Assembly (NCBI GenBank): GCA_001805375.1
Contig: MHFY01000006.1
Coordinates: 969-11,045, forward strand
Direction: 5' to 3'
DNA length: 10,077 nucleotides
From: Omnitrophica WOR_2 bacterium GWA2_47_8
GTDB taxonomy: Bacteria > Omnitrophota > Gorgyraeia > Zapsychrales > GWA2-47-8
In this document: piece after piece, positions 1 to 7,041 of the stretch
Numbering within the stretch: position 1 is the stretch's first letter
Layout of the letters: every line of letters begins with the position of its first letter
Notes under the pieces: model-generated
Databases searched by the model: none
What the model was told of the DNA's origin: nothing
The model's input: only the letters and a program-made list of their open reading frames with translations
Program-made: the position numbers and the translations under genes

Positions 1-1542
1 CGCCATAAAGACCTGATCGTCATCCTGGATTTTGGTTCTCAGTACACCCTGTTGATCGCCCGCCGTATCCGCGAAAATAAGGTCTTCAGCAAGATCGTAC
101 CCTTTAATATGAAGGCCGATGAAATTGCCAAGATGAACCCCAAGGGTTTGATCCTTTCCGGTGGCCCCATGAGCGTCTATGATCCCGGTGCCCCGAAACC
201 CGACAAAAATATTTTTAAATTGGGGCTTCCTATTTTAGGTGTCTGTTACGGCATGCAGGTCATTACCGATATGTTCGAAGGCAAGGTCCAGAAAAGTAAG
301 GAACGCGAATTCGGCCGTGCGGAATTATTTGTCGACAGCAACACCGATCTATTTTTGAATCTGCCCACCAATTTAACCGTTTGGATGAGCCACGGCGATG
401 AGATCAAAACATTGCCGGCCGGCTTTGTGCGCTTGGCGCACACCTTAAGCGCGCCCAATGCCGCGTTTGCCAACCGTTCGAAAAAGATCTACGGCGTCCA
501 GTTCCATCCGGAGGTCGTGCACACACAGCGGGGGGCACAGATTTTATTGAATTTTGTCGCTAAGATCTGCGGCTGTTTACCGCGCTGGACCATGGACCGA
601 TTTATCGATTCATCCGTCAAGAGAATAAGAGAGACAGTCGGAAATAAGAATGTTATTCTGGGTTTAAGCGGCGGGGTGGATTCCTCCGTGACCGCAGCCC
701 TTTTAAGCCAGGCCATCGGCAAAAAGCTGTACTGTATCTTTGTCGATAACGGCCTTTTGCGGAACAATGAGGTCAGTTCCGTTGAAAAGAATTTTAAGGG
801 CCATTTTAAAATGAATCTAAAATGCGTCGATGCCCGGAAAAGGTTTTTAGCGCGTCTTAAAAGCATCACGGACCCTGAGCAAAAAAGAAAGGTCATCGGT
901 GATGAATTCGTCAAGGTCTTTCAGGAAGCGGCCAAAAAGATCAAGAACGTCGACTTCTTAGCGCAAGGGACACTGTATCCGGACGTCATCGAATCCGTTT
1001 CTCCGACCGGCGGGCCGTCGGCCACCATTAAGACACATCATAACGTGGGCGGCCTACCCAAGAGCATGAAACTGAATTTGCTGGAACCGCTGCGTGATCT
1101 TTTCAAAGATGAAGTCCGAGTGATCGGAAAACATTTAGCCGTTCCGGAAACGATCCTCACCCGCCAACCGTATCCCGGCCCTGGTTTAGCTATCCGTGTC
1201 CTGGGAGAAGTGACGGAAGAACGCCTTGCCATCCTGCGCCAGGCCGATGAAATTGTCTTGGATGAAATTAAAAAAGCCGGCCTTTATCAAAATATCTGGC
1301 AATCCTTCGCGGTTTTACTGCCGGTGAAAACGGTGGGTGTCATGGGCGACCAGCGTACCTACGCCAATGTGGTCGCGATCCGCTGTGTCACCAGCCAAGA
1401 CGGCATGACCGCGGACTGGGTCCAGATCCCGTATGACCTTTTAGGAAAAATGGCCAACCGCATTATCAACGAAGTTGAAGGCGTTAACCGTGTTGTCTAT
1501 GATGTCAGCTCCAAACCTCCCGCTACGATAGAGTGGGAGTAA
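1..1542 (+). CDS. guaA: GMP synthase (glutamine-hydrolysing), 5'-truncated by the window edge
   Basis: GuaA makes GMP from XMP in the cytoplasm, using ATP and ammonia released from glutamine; it is the last step of guanine nucleotide synthesis. The reading frame is open from base 1 and begins RHKDLIVILDFGSQYT, the usual GuaA start region, so only a few N-terminal residues lie outside; the TTG at 52 is not the true start. The class I glutamine amidotransferase domain comes first, with the nucleophilic Cys in GVCYGMQ (bases 244-246) and the His and Glu of FHPE (505-507 and 511-513). The ATP-pyrophosphatase P-loop SGGVDSS follows at 667-687. The C-terminal dimerisation domain ends in the near-invariant KPPATIEWE. 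About 513 residues are visible, against roughly 525 in Escherichia coli. All catalytic motifs are intact. It lies 97 bases ahead of dnaE on the same strand. Confidence 0.98.
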   Translation, partial: RHKDLIVILDFGSQYTLLIARRIRENKVFSKIVPFNMKADEIAKMNPKGLILSGGPMSVYDPGAPKPDKNIFKLGLPILGVCYGMQVITDMFEGKVQKSKEREFGRAELFVDSNTDLFLNLPTNLTVWMSHGDEIKTLPAGFVRLAHTLSAPNAAFANRSKKIYGVQFHPEVVHTQRGAQILLNFVAKICGCLPRWTMDRFIDSSVKRIRETVGNKNVILGLSGGVDSSVTAALLSQAIGKKLYCIFVDNGLLRNNEVSSVEKNFKGHFKMNLKCVDARKRFLARLKSITDPEQKRKVIGDEFVKVFQEAAKKIKNVDFLAQGTLYPDVIESVSPTGGPSATIKTHHNVGGLPKSMKLNLLEPLRDLFKDEVRVIGKHLAVPETILTRQPYPGPGLAIRVLGEVTEERLAILRQADEIVLDEIKKAGLYQNIWQSFAVLLPVKTVGVMGDQRTYANVVAIRCVTSQDGMTADWVQIPYDLLGKMANRIINEVEGVNRVVYDVSSKPPATIEWE

Positions 1543-1550
1543 AAATAAAA

Positions 1551-1627
1551 GAAGTCAGAAGTCAGAAGTCAGAAGTAGGAAGTCGGAAAAAATTTTTTCT
1601 GACCTCCGGCATCTGACCTCTGGCTTC
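1551..1627. repeat. Heptameric GAAGTCA direct repeats folded into a 35-bp imperfect inverted repeat
   Basis: Three exact GAAGTCA heptads (1551-1571) and two variants (GAAGTAG, GAAGTCG, to 1585) run into a perfect 14-base palindrome, GAAAAAATTTTTTC (1586-1599). Diverged heptads of the opposite sense follow (TGACCTC, CGGCATC, TGACCTC, TGGCTTC) to 1627. By my hand count, bases 1558-1592 pair with 1593-1627 without gaps: 28 Watson-Crick pairs, 3 G-U pairs and 4 mismatches. The element nearly fills the guaA-dnaE gap and ends 12 bases before the dnaE ATG. No U-tract follows the stem, so it is not a textbook terminator. It could be a small repetitive element, a protein-binding array or an RNA processing hairpin; its function is unknown. 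Confidence 0.85.
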
Positions 1628-1639
1628 CAGAAGTAACCT

Positions 1640-4600
1640 ATGTACCATTCCGATTTTGTCCACCTGCATGTTCACACCCAATTTAGCCTTTTAGACGGCG
1701 CCTGCCGCGTTACAGAATTGCTCAAAAAAGCCGCTGAATTAAAGATGCCTGCCTTAGGCATGACCGATCACGGAAACCTTTTCGGCGCGATCCAGTTTTA
1801 TCAAACCGCCATTGAACTGGGCGTTAAGCCGATCATAGGCTGTGAAGCCTACGTTGCCCCGGCGAGCCGTTTTGATAAAGGCGCGGGGCAGAAGAACGGC
1901 GGTTCCTCACACCTCGTTTTGTTCGCCCGCGATGAAAAAGGTTATCAGAATTTAATGAAACTCGTCTCCTGCGGATATCTGGAAGGTTTTTATTACCGTC
2001 CGCGCATGGACCGGGAGATCTTGCAACAATATTCCGAAGGCCTTTTGGCCACATCAGCCTGTCTGCGCGGAGAGATCGCGTTTAATTTAAGGCAGAATAA
2101 TTACAATGAAGCCTTGCGGACCGCTGATGATTACCGGAATATTTTCGGCAAAGAAAATTTTTATCTGGAGATCATGGACCATGGCATTGAGGACCAAAAG
2201 ATGGTCAACGAAGGCCTGCTTAAGATCTCCAAGGACCTCAATATTCCGATCATCGTCACCAATGATGTTCACTACTTGACCCAGCCGCAATTTACCGCCC
2301 ATGAAGCCCTGCTTTGTATTCAGACGCAGACGACCCTTAATGACGCCAACCGCATGCGCCTTAAGACAGACCAATTCTATTTTAAAACGCCGGAGGAAAT
2401 GAAAAAACAGTTCAGCTGGATCCCGGAAGGGTTGAAAAATACCCTGGATGTCGCGGATAAATGCAATCTGCAGTTACGGTTCGACCAGATCCATCTCCCC
2501 AATTACGAACCGCCCGGCGGAAAACCCAAGGAAGAATTCTTGAGGGAATTATGCCGTAAAGGCTTAAGCGTGCATTTCCCCAATGCAAGTAAAGAAGTGG
2601 AAGACCGCCTGGAATACGAACTTTCCGTCATCAAGAAGATGGGATTCATCAGTTATTTTTTAATTGTCTGGGATTTTATTCATTATGCCAAGCAGAAGGT
2701 CATTCCCGTCGGCCCGGGCCGCGGCTCCGCCGCCGGAAGTTTGGTGAGTTATCTTTTAGGGATCACCAACCTGGATCCTTTAAAGTACGGGCTTCTTTTT
2801 GAGCGTTTTTTAAACCCGGACCGTTTAGGGATGCCGGATATCGACATTGATTTTTGTTTTGAGCGAAGAGGCGAGGTCATTGAGTACGTGACCAAAAAAT
2901 ACGGAAAAGAAAACGTCGCGCAGATCATCACCTTTGGGACCATGCAGGCCAAGGCCGCGGTCAGGGACGTTGGGCGCGTGATGGATGTCCCTTATTCGGA
3001 TGTGGATCGTTTGGCCAAACTTATTCCAACGGAACTGGGGATCACGATCGAGGAAGCCATCGAGAAAGAACCGGAATTAAAGCGGCTCATGAAAGAGGAC
3101 AAAATTACCCGTGATATTTTAAATACCGCCAAGGTTTTGGAAGGTTTGAACCGTCATGCTTCGGTCCACGCCGCCGGGGTTGTCATTTCTGACAAGCCTT
3201 TGACCGAGTACGTTCCTTTATTTAAGACCTCTGATGACCAGATCACGACCGGATTTTCCATGGACGGGATCGCGAAGATCGGTCTTTTGAAAATGGACTT
3301 TTTAGGTTTGCGCACGCTTACCGTTATCAGCCAGGCGGTCAAGATCATTAAAAAGACAAGAGGCGTTGATATTGATATCGACAAGATCCCGTTGGACGAT
3401 GCCAAGACATATGAGTTATTAAGTAAGGCTCAGGGATTCGGCGTGTTCCAGTTGGAAAGCGCGGGGATGCGGGACCTTCTAAAGAAAAGCCGGCCTAACC
3501 AATTCGAAGACCTGATCTCTATTTTAGCGCTGTACCGGCCCGGCCCCATGGGGAGCGGCATGCTCGATGATTACATCAAGCGGAAAAAGGGAGAGGTCAA
3601 GGTCCGCTACGACCATCCGAAATTGGAACCGGTTTTAAAGGATACTTACGGGATCATTGTTTATCAGGAACAGGTCATGCAGATGGCCAGTGTGCTGGCT
3701 GGTTTTACTATGGTGCAGGCGGACCATTTAAGGCGCGCGATGAGTAAAAAGAACCCGGCGGTCATGGATAAAATGCGCCGGGATTTCGTTTTAGGCTGCC
3801 AGAAGACCAGCCAGATCAAAGAGGAACAGGCCAATAAACTTTTTGATCTGATCGATTATTTCTCTGGTTATGGTTTTAACCGCAGCCATTCCGCCGCGTA
3901 CGCGCTTATTTCATATCAGACCGCCTACCTGAAGGCCAATTATCCGGTTGAATTCATGTGCGCACTGCTCACCAGTGAAAAAGATAACACCGACAAGGTC
4001 GTTGAATATGTGAAAGAATCCGACGCTATGGGGATCACGGTCTTACCGCCGGATGTCAATGAAAGTATCCTGGAGTTTAACGTTATCGATGATCACGCGA
4101 TCCGTTTCGGCCTTCTGGCGGTCAAAAATGTGGGAAGCCTGGCCATTGAATCGATCGTGCAGAACCGGAAAAATGGGCCTTACACGTCTATCTTTGATTT
4201 TTGCCGCAGGGTGGATCTGCGGCTGACCAATAAAAAAGTGTTGGAAAGTCTGATCAAATGCGGGGCCTTTGATTCTATAAGCACTAACCGCGCGCAGCTG
4301 ATGACGGTTTCTGATCAGGCCATGAACGCGGGCTCGCGTCTGCAGAAGGAGAAATCTTCCGGCCAGTTTTCTTTTTTTGATATGGATGAGGGCATGGGGG
4401 AGGGATTTCAGAAAGATATCGAAGAGCTTCCGCAAGTCAAAGAGTGGCCCAAGACACAGATCCTGGCTTTTGAAAAAGAGATATTAGGGTTTTATCTTTC
4501 CGGGCATCCTTTGTCGCATTACAAGGTTGAGATCAAAGAATTCACCGATTACTGCACAAAGGACCTAAAGCAAGCTGTTGACGGACAAGAGGTTAAAATC

Positions 4601-5080
4601 GTCGGCCTTATCAGTTCGGTCAAATTAACCACCACGAAAAAGACCAACGAGCGCATGGCCATCGTGCGGGTGGAAGATATTGAAGGAGAGGTTGAGGTTT
4701 TGGTTTTCCCTTCCAGTTACCCCAACATCGCCGGGAATTTAAAAGAAGGGGCGGTTGTGGTTTTAGTGGGGCGTTTAAGCCTCAGAGAAGAATCCCCCAA
4801 GATCATCGCCAGCGATATCAAACCCATTGATGAAGTCTATAAATCCGTAAAAGCAATAAATTTAGATTTATCCGGAGTGACGGAAGTAGGGTTGAAAGAT
4901 CTGCGCGAGCGGTTATCTATCTTTAAAGGGCCTATCCCGGTTTATCTGCGTATCGACACCAAAACTTATAAAAGCGTTCAAATTTTGGTCGGTGAAGACC
5001 TCTTTGTCACGCCCAACCGTAATTTATTTGAAGAACTGAAGGATATGGTCGGCGACGATAAATTTTCCGTAACCTTATAA
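1640..5080 (+). CDS. dnaE: DNA polymerase III alpha subunit (replicative polymerase)
   Basis: DnaE is the catalytic subunit of the chromosomal replicase, tethered to the beta sliding clamp. At 1146 aa it is typical for the DnaE1 class (E. coli 1160). The N-terminal PHP domain (about 6-260) opens with HLHVH (H8, H10, H12), continues with TDH (43-44), E69, H91 and C141, and closes with NDVHY (D209, H211). The C-family palm carries GPGRGSAAGS and the catalytic aspartates of MPDIDIDF (D400, D402), with the third at D553 in KMDFLGLR. Helix-hairpin-helix sequence lies around 823-900, a clamp-binding-like QFSFFD at 909-914, and an OB fold at about 984-1070. The ATG at 1640 is preceded by only a weak AGAAG (1629-1633), but its product begins just before the conserved PHP motif. 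The spacing behind guaA suggests read-through from guaA. No frameshift or missing catalytic residue was seen. Confidence 0.98.
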   Translation: MYHSDFVHLHVHTQFSLLDGACRVTELLKKAAELKMPALGMTDHGNLFGAIQFYQTAIELGVKPIIGCEAYVAPASRFDKGAGQKNGGSSHLVLFARDEKGYQNLMKLVSCGYLEGFYYRPRMDREILQQYSEGLLATSACLRGEIAFNLRQNNYNEALRTADDYRNIFGKENFYLEIMDHGIEDQKMVNEGLLKISKDLNIPIIVTNDVHYLTQPQFTAHEALLCIQTQTTLNDANRMRLKTDQFYFKTPEEMKKQFSWIPEGLKNTLDVADKCNLQLRFDQIHLPNYEPPGGKPKEEFLRELCRKGLSVHFPNASKEVEDRLEYELSVIKKMGFISYFLIVWDFIHYAKQKVIPVGPGRGSAAGSLVSYLLGITNLDPLKYGLLFERFLNPDRLGMPDIDIDFCFERRGEVIEYVTKKYGKENVAQIITFGTMQAKAAVRDVGRVMDVPYSDVDRLAKLIPTELGITIEEAIEKEPELKRLMKEDKITRDILNTAKVLEGLNRHASVHAAGVVISDKPLTEYVPLFKTSDDQITTGFSMDGIAKIGLLKMDFLGLRTLTVISQAVKIIKKTRGVDIDIDKIPLDDAKTYELLSKAQGFGVFQLESAGMRDLLKKSRPNQFEDLISILALYRPGPMGSGMLDDYIKRKKGEVKVRYDHPKLEPVLKDTYGIIVYQEQVMQMASVLAGFTMVQADHLRRAMSKKNPAVMDKMRRDFVLGCQKTSQIKEEQANKLFDLIDYFSGYGFNRSHSAAYALISYQTAYLKANYPVEFMCALLTSEKDNTDKVVEYVKESDAMGITVLPPDVNESILEFNVIDDHAIRFGLLAVKNVGSLAIESIVQNRKNGPYTSIFDFCRRVDLRLTNKKVLESLIKCGAFDSISTNRAQLMTVSDQAMNAGSRLQKEKSSGQFSFFDMDEGMGEGFQKDIEELPQVKEWPKTQILAFEKEILGFYLSGHPLSHYKVEIKEFTDYCTKDLKQAVDGQEVKIVGLISSVKLTTTKKTNERMAIVRVEDIEGEVEVLVFPSSYPNIAGNLKEGAVVVLVGRLSLREESPKIIASDIKPIDEVYKSVKAINLDLSGVTEVGLKDLRERLSIFKGPIPVYLRIDTKTYKSVQILVGEDLFVTPNRNLFEELKDMVGDDKFSVTL

Positions 5081-5100
5081 GTTCAATAGACTTAAGGTGC

Positions 5101-5156
5101 CGCCTTTGGCGAGCCTCGCCCTTCATTCTAGGAAATATAGAAAAGGGCGGGCCCTT
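5101..5156. repeat. Alternating GC-rich inverted repeats downstream of dnaE
   Basis: This stretch holds successive short arms that can pair in mutually exclusive ways. CGCC (5101-5104) pairs with GGCG (5108-5111). GGCGA (5108-5112) pairs with TCGCC (5116-5120). CGCCCTT (5117-5123) pairs with AAGGGCG (5143-5149) across a 19-base loop. AAGGG (5143-5147) pairs with CCCTT (5152-5156) around a four-base loop. It begins 20 bases after the dnaE stop. What follows is AT-rich but has no clean T-run (GTAAGTTATTTGATTTTA), so it is a possible but poor intrinsic terminator for dnaE. The 9-mer CGCCCTTCA at 5117-5125 recurs at 5651-5659, on the far side of the HU/IHF gene. Confidence 0.6.
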
Positions 5157-5207
5157 CGTAAGTTATTTGATTTTATATAGTTGGAAAATTTGGATAAGAA
5201 TTATTGC

Positions 5208-5236
5208 TTGACACCGTAAGCCCTTGTTGCTACCAT
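5208..5236 (+). promoter_or_regulatory. Sigma-70-type promoter for the HU/IHF gene
   Basis: A perfect -35 box TTGACA (5208-5213) is followed after 17 bases by TACCAT (5231-5236), matching four of six -10 consensus positions. An AT-rich tract at about 5161-5205 could act as an UP element. Transcription would begin near 5243, giving a leader of roughly 20 bases that consists almost only of the ribosome binding site. This is the strongest promoter-like sequence I found in the intergenic regions. The start site is predicted, not observed. Confidence 0.6.
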
Positions 5237-5249
5237 ACTTGCGGTTATC

Positions 5250-5258
5250 AGGAGGTGA
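5250..5258 (+). promoter_or_regulatory. Near-perfect Shine-Dalgarno sequence of the HU/IHF gene
   Basis: AGGAGGTGA is complementary to the 16S anti-SD tail over nine bases. The GGAGG core ends six bases before the ATG at 5262. It is much stronger than the initiation regions of dnaE, hisS, aspS or phoH here, consistent with an abundant nucleoid protein, and it fixes the start codon. Confidence 0.85.
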
Positions 5259-5261
5259 CCA

Positions 5262-5534
5262 ATGACTAAAAAGGACATAGTCTTAAGAATTACGGACGCG
5301 ACAGGGATCAAACAGGTCGATGTTAAAAAGATCGTCCAAAAAACGTTTGATATCATCATTGAAAGCCTTGTACGCGCGGAAAAAGTAGAACTCAGGAATT
5401 TTGGCGTTTTTAAGATCAAAGAACGACGCGCCCGTTTTGGACGAAATCCCCGTACCGGTGAAAGCGTTCCTGTCCCTCCTCGCAAGGTTGTTATTTTTAA
5501 GCCTGGCCTGGAAATGAAACACAAAATTAGATAA
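5262..5534 (+). CDS. HU/IHF-family nucleoid DNA-binding protein
   Basis: This is a 90-residue member of the HU/IHF (DNABII) family, whose dimers bend DNA and shape the nucleoid; 90 aa is the standard length. The N-terminal helical dimerisation half begins MTKKDIV. The beta-arm half carries the signature RNFGVFKIKERRARFGRNPRTGE (about 45-67), including the proline in GRNPRTG that intercalates at DNA kinks in characterised members. It ends VVIFKPGLEMKHKIR. Features such as GRNPRTGESVPVPPRKVVIFKPG resemble IHF subunits as much as HU, so I do not assign hup or ihf from sequence alone. It has its own promoter and a strong Shine-Dalgarno, and hairpins with shared arms lie on both sides. It is probably expressed at a high level and independently of dnaE. 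Confidence 0.95.
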   Translation: MTKKDIVLRITDATGIKQVDVKKIVQKTFDIIIESLVRAEKVELRNFGVFKIKERRARFGRNPRTGESVPVPPRKVVIFKPGLEMKHKIR

Positions 5535-5549
5535 TTTCCAGACAGAACT

Positions 5550-5584
5550 TCTTGAATTGTAATAGATTAGCTAAGAATTCAAGA
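5550..5584 (+). terminator. AT-rich hairpin after the HU/IHF gene, possible weak terminator
   Basis: TCTTGAATT (5550-5558) and AATTCAAGA (5576-5584) form a perfect 9-bp stem with a 17-base loop, starting 16 bases after the stop codon. CGGCTTTT follows. The stem is AT-rich and the T-run short, so termination would be inefficient. It may instead be a transcript-end stabilising hairpin. Confidence 0.35.
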
Positions 5585-5626
5585 CGGCTTTTAAAGAAAG
5601 TTAGAAATTTTATCTGTATTTCAAAA

Positions 5627-5657
5627 AAGGGCGGAGGCTATAAAAGACTTCGCCCTT
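5627..5657 (+). promoter_or_regulatory. Hairpin in the hisS leader enclosing a GGAGG
   Basis: AAGGGCGGAG (5627-5636) pairs with CTTCGCCCTT (5648-5657) to give a 10-bp stem with one G-U pair and an 11-base loop; it ends 10 bases before the hisS ATG at 5668. The only Shine-Dalgarno-like sequence upstream of hisS, GGAGG at 5633-5637, sits in the left arm, about 30 bases from the start codon. The stem could hide or reposition the ribosome site, or be a degenerate terminator of the HU/IHF transcript; no U-tract follows. Its arms match those of the hairpin at 5117-5149. Any regulatory role is inference. Confidence 0.5.
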
Positions 5658-5667
5658 CACTATTAAT

Positions 5668-6939
5668 ATGCCTGAAAAAATATTAGTCCCGCGCGGTACC
5701 AAAGATATCCTCCCGGATGAGATCCCACGATGGTTAGGTATCGAAACCACTTCCCGAAAGATCTTAAAGAATTTCGGTTATAAAGAGATCCGTACACCCT
5801 TTTTCGAAGAAACCAGTCTTTTTAAACGCTCTTTAGGCCAGACCAGTGATGTGGTCACTAAGCAGCTCCTGGAACTTGTTTCTCAAAAAGAGGATGGCGG
5901 CTTTGCCTTACGGCCTGAAGGCACGGCCTCGATCGTCCGTTCTTATATCGAGAACAGCTTGGATAAAAAGGAAAGCCTTTCAAAATTGTTTTATCTGGGG
6001 GCCATGTTCCGAGGCGAGCGGCCGCAAAAGGGAAGGTTAAGACAATTTCACCAGATCGGGGTGGAGGCCATCGGCCCGGGTTCAAGTTTTCCGTATTTGG
6101 ACGCGGAGGTCATTGCCTTGAGCGCCAATTTATTACGGGCCTTTGGTTTGGATAATTTTACCGTGCATTTAAACACGCTCGGCACCAGCTCCGATAAGGC
6201 AAATTTTAGTAAACTCCTGCAAAAACAACTGAAACCCCAATTAAGGAATCTCTGCGAGAACTGCCAGGACCGTTTTGAGCGCAATGTGTTAAGGATCTTA
6301 GATTGCAAGAATAGAGAATGTAAGGCGATCGTGGATAAACTGGAGATCGGGGATGCGTATTTATCTGAGGAAAGTAAAACATATTTTGAAAAGGTCCAAG
6401 AGGCGCTCAAAAGTTTAAATGTCGCTTATGTGGTTTCTTCTAAATTGGTCAGAGGCCTGGATTATTACACGCACACGGTTTTTGAGATCACGCACAGCGG
6501 CCTGGGAAGCCAGGATGCCTTAGGCGCCGGCGGACGTTACAATGACCTGGTCAGCCAATTAGGCGGGCCGCAAGTCGATGCCATGGGTTTTGCATTGGGC
6601 GTGGAACGGATCTTGTTGGCGCTTCCCGAAGAAGCAAAAGATGAAGGCTGCCTGGATCTTTTTATTGTCAGTTTGGATGAGGCATTGTTTCAGAAGGCGT
6701 TCCAGATCTTAAATGACCTGCGGGCCAAAGGCATCAGCTGCGATATCAGTTTTCGCATGTCATCCATGAAGAGCCAGATGCGCCAGGCGGATAAAACCAA
6801 GGCCCGTTACACCATGATCTTAGGCGAGGATGAATTGAAAAAAGGGGTCGTGACTTTTAAAAATATGAAAACCGGGGAACAAACCCAGATTAAAATGGAC
6901 GATACCACGAAAATGACAACGCTGTTATTAAAACAATGA
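5668..6939 (+). CDS. hisS: Histidyl-tRNA synthetase
   Basis: HisRS is a class II aminoacyl-tRNA synthetase that charges tRNA-His in the cytoplasm. The 423-residue length is normal. It starts with the usual PRGTKDILPDE (8-18). Motif 2 is MFRGERPQKGRLRQFHQIG, with R115. The histidine-specific loop RGLDYYTHTVFE begins at the catalytic R262 (E. coli R259). GAGGRYNDLV follows, and motif 3 is GFALGVER (307-314). A C-terminal anticodon-binding domain begins at about 330 (LDLFIVSL). The insertion region carries four cysteines, C196-x2-C199 and C213-x4-C218, which could bind a metal. The ATG at 5668 has no adjacent Shine-Dalgarno, but its product matches the family N-terminus and an in-frame stop lies upstream at 5641. 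The next gene is aspS, 102 bases on, a common pairing. Confidence 0.97.
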   Translation: MPEKILVPRGTKDILPDEIPRWLGIETTSRKILKNFGYKEIRTPFFEETSLFKRSLGQTSDVVTKQLLELVSQKEDGGFALRPEGTASIVRSYIENSLDKKESLSKLFYLGAMFRGERPQKGRLRQFHQIGVEAIGPGSSFPYLDAEVIALSANLLRAFGLDNFTVHLNTLGTSSDKANFSKLLQKQLKPQLRNLCENCQDRFERNVLRILDCKNRECKAIVDKLEIGDAYLSEESKTYFEKVQEALKSLNVAYVVSSKLVRGLDYYTHTVFEITHSGLGSQDALGAGGRYNDLVSQLGGPQVDAMGFALGVERILLALPEEAKDEGCLDLFIVSLDEALFQKAFQILNDLRAKGISCDISFRMSSMKSQMRQADKTKARYTMILGEDELKKGVVTFKNMKTGEQTQIKMDDTTKMTTLLLKQ

Positions 6940-7011
6940 TTGCGCAGATTTTATAAAGAGATTACGCAGATTGAAGCAATCTGTGTAATCAAATTTTAAT
7001 CGGTGTAATCA
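6937..7011. repeat. Two-tier inverted repeat starting in the hisS stop codon
   Basis: The inner stem pairs GATTACGCAGATT (6960-6972) with AATCTGTGTAATC (6978-6990) around the loop GAAGC: 13 bp with one G-U. The outer tier repeats the same theme. TGATTGCGCAGATT (6937-6950), whose first three bases are the hisS stop codon, faces AATCGGTGTAATCA (6998-7011) with two G-U pairs and one mismatch. The element therefore holds four diverged copies of one unit, two in each orientation. It occupies most of the hisS-aspS gap. No T-run directly follows the inner stem (CAAATTTTAATC), so terminator function is doubtful. It resembles a small dispersed repeat element; its function is unknown. Confidence 0.8.
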
Positions 7012-7041
7012 TGTGCATTATATTATCAGAAAGGCAGTAAT

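Noticed and set aside
489..914. 141-codon open frame on the minus strand within guaA
   Set aside because: It is antisense to a fully conserved GMP synthase, has no recognisable motifs and no ribosome site; it is a coding shadow.
52..1542. TTG at 52 as the guaA start
   Set aside because: The same frame is open to base 1 and encodes the conserved ILDFGSQYT segment, so the true start is outside the window.
1551..1585. CRISPR array from the regular repeats
   Set aside because: The units are contiguous heptads without spacers.
4043..4435. 130-codon open frame on the minus strand within dnaE
   Set aside because: It is a shadow of the conserved helix-hairpin-helix region of DnaE, with no motif of its own.
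5535..5667. T-box or other tRNA-sensing leader before hisS
   Set aside because: The leader is only 133 bases, and I see no specifier loop or conserved T-box bulge and no terminator/antiterminator pair with a U-tract.
6960..6990. Inner stem of the hisS-aspS spacer as an intrinsic terminator
   Set aside because: The stem is AT-rich and followed by CAAATTTTAATC rather than a T-run, and the structure belongs to a larger repeat.
6995..7024. Possible aspS promoter (TTTAAT, 18 bases, TATATT)
   Set aside because: The -10 match is good (five of six) but the -35 matches only three of six in an AT-rich spacer; not strong enough to list.
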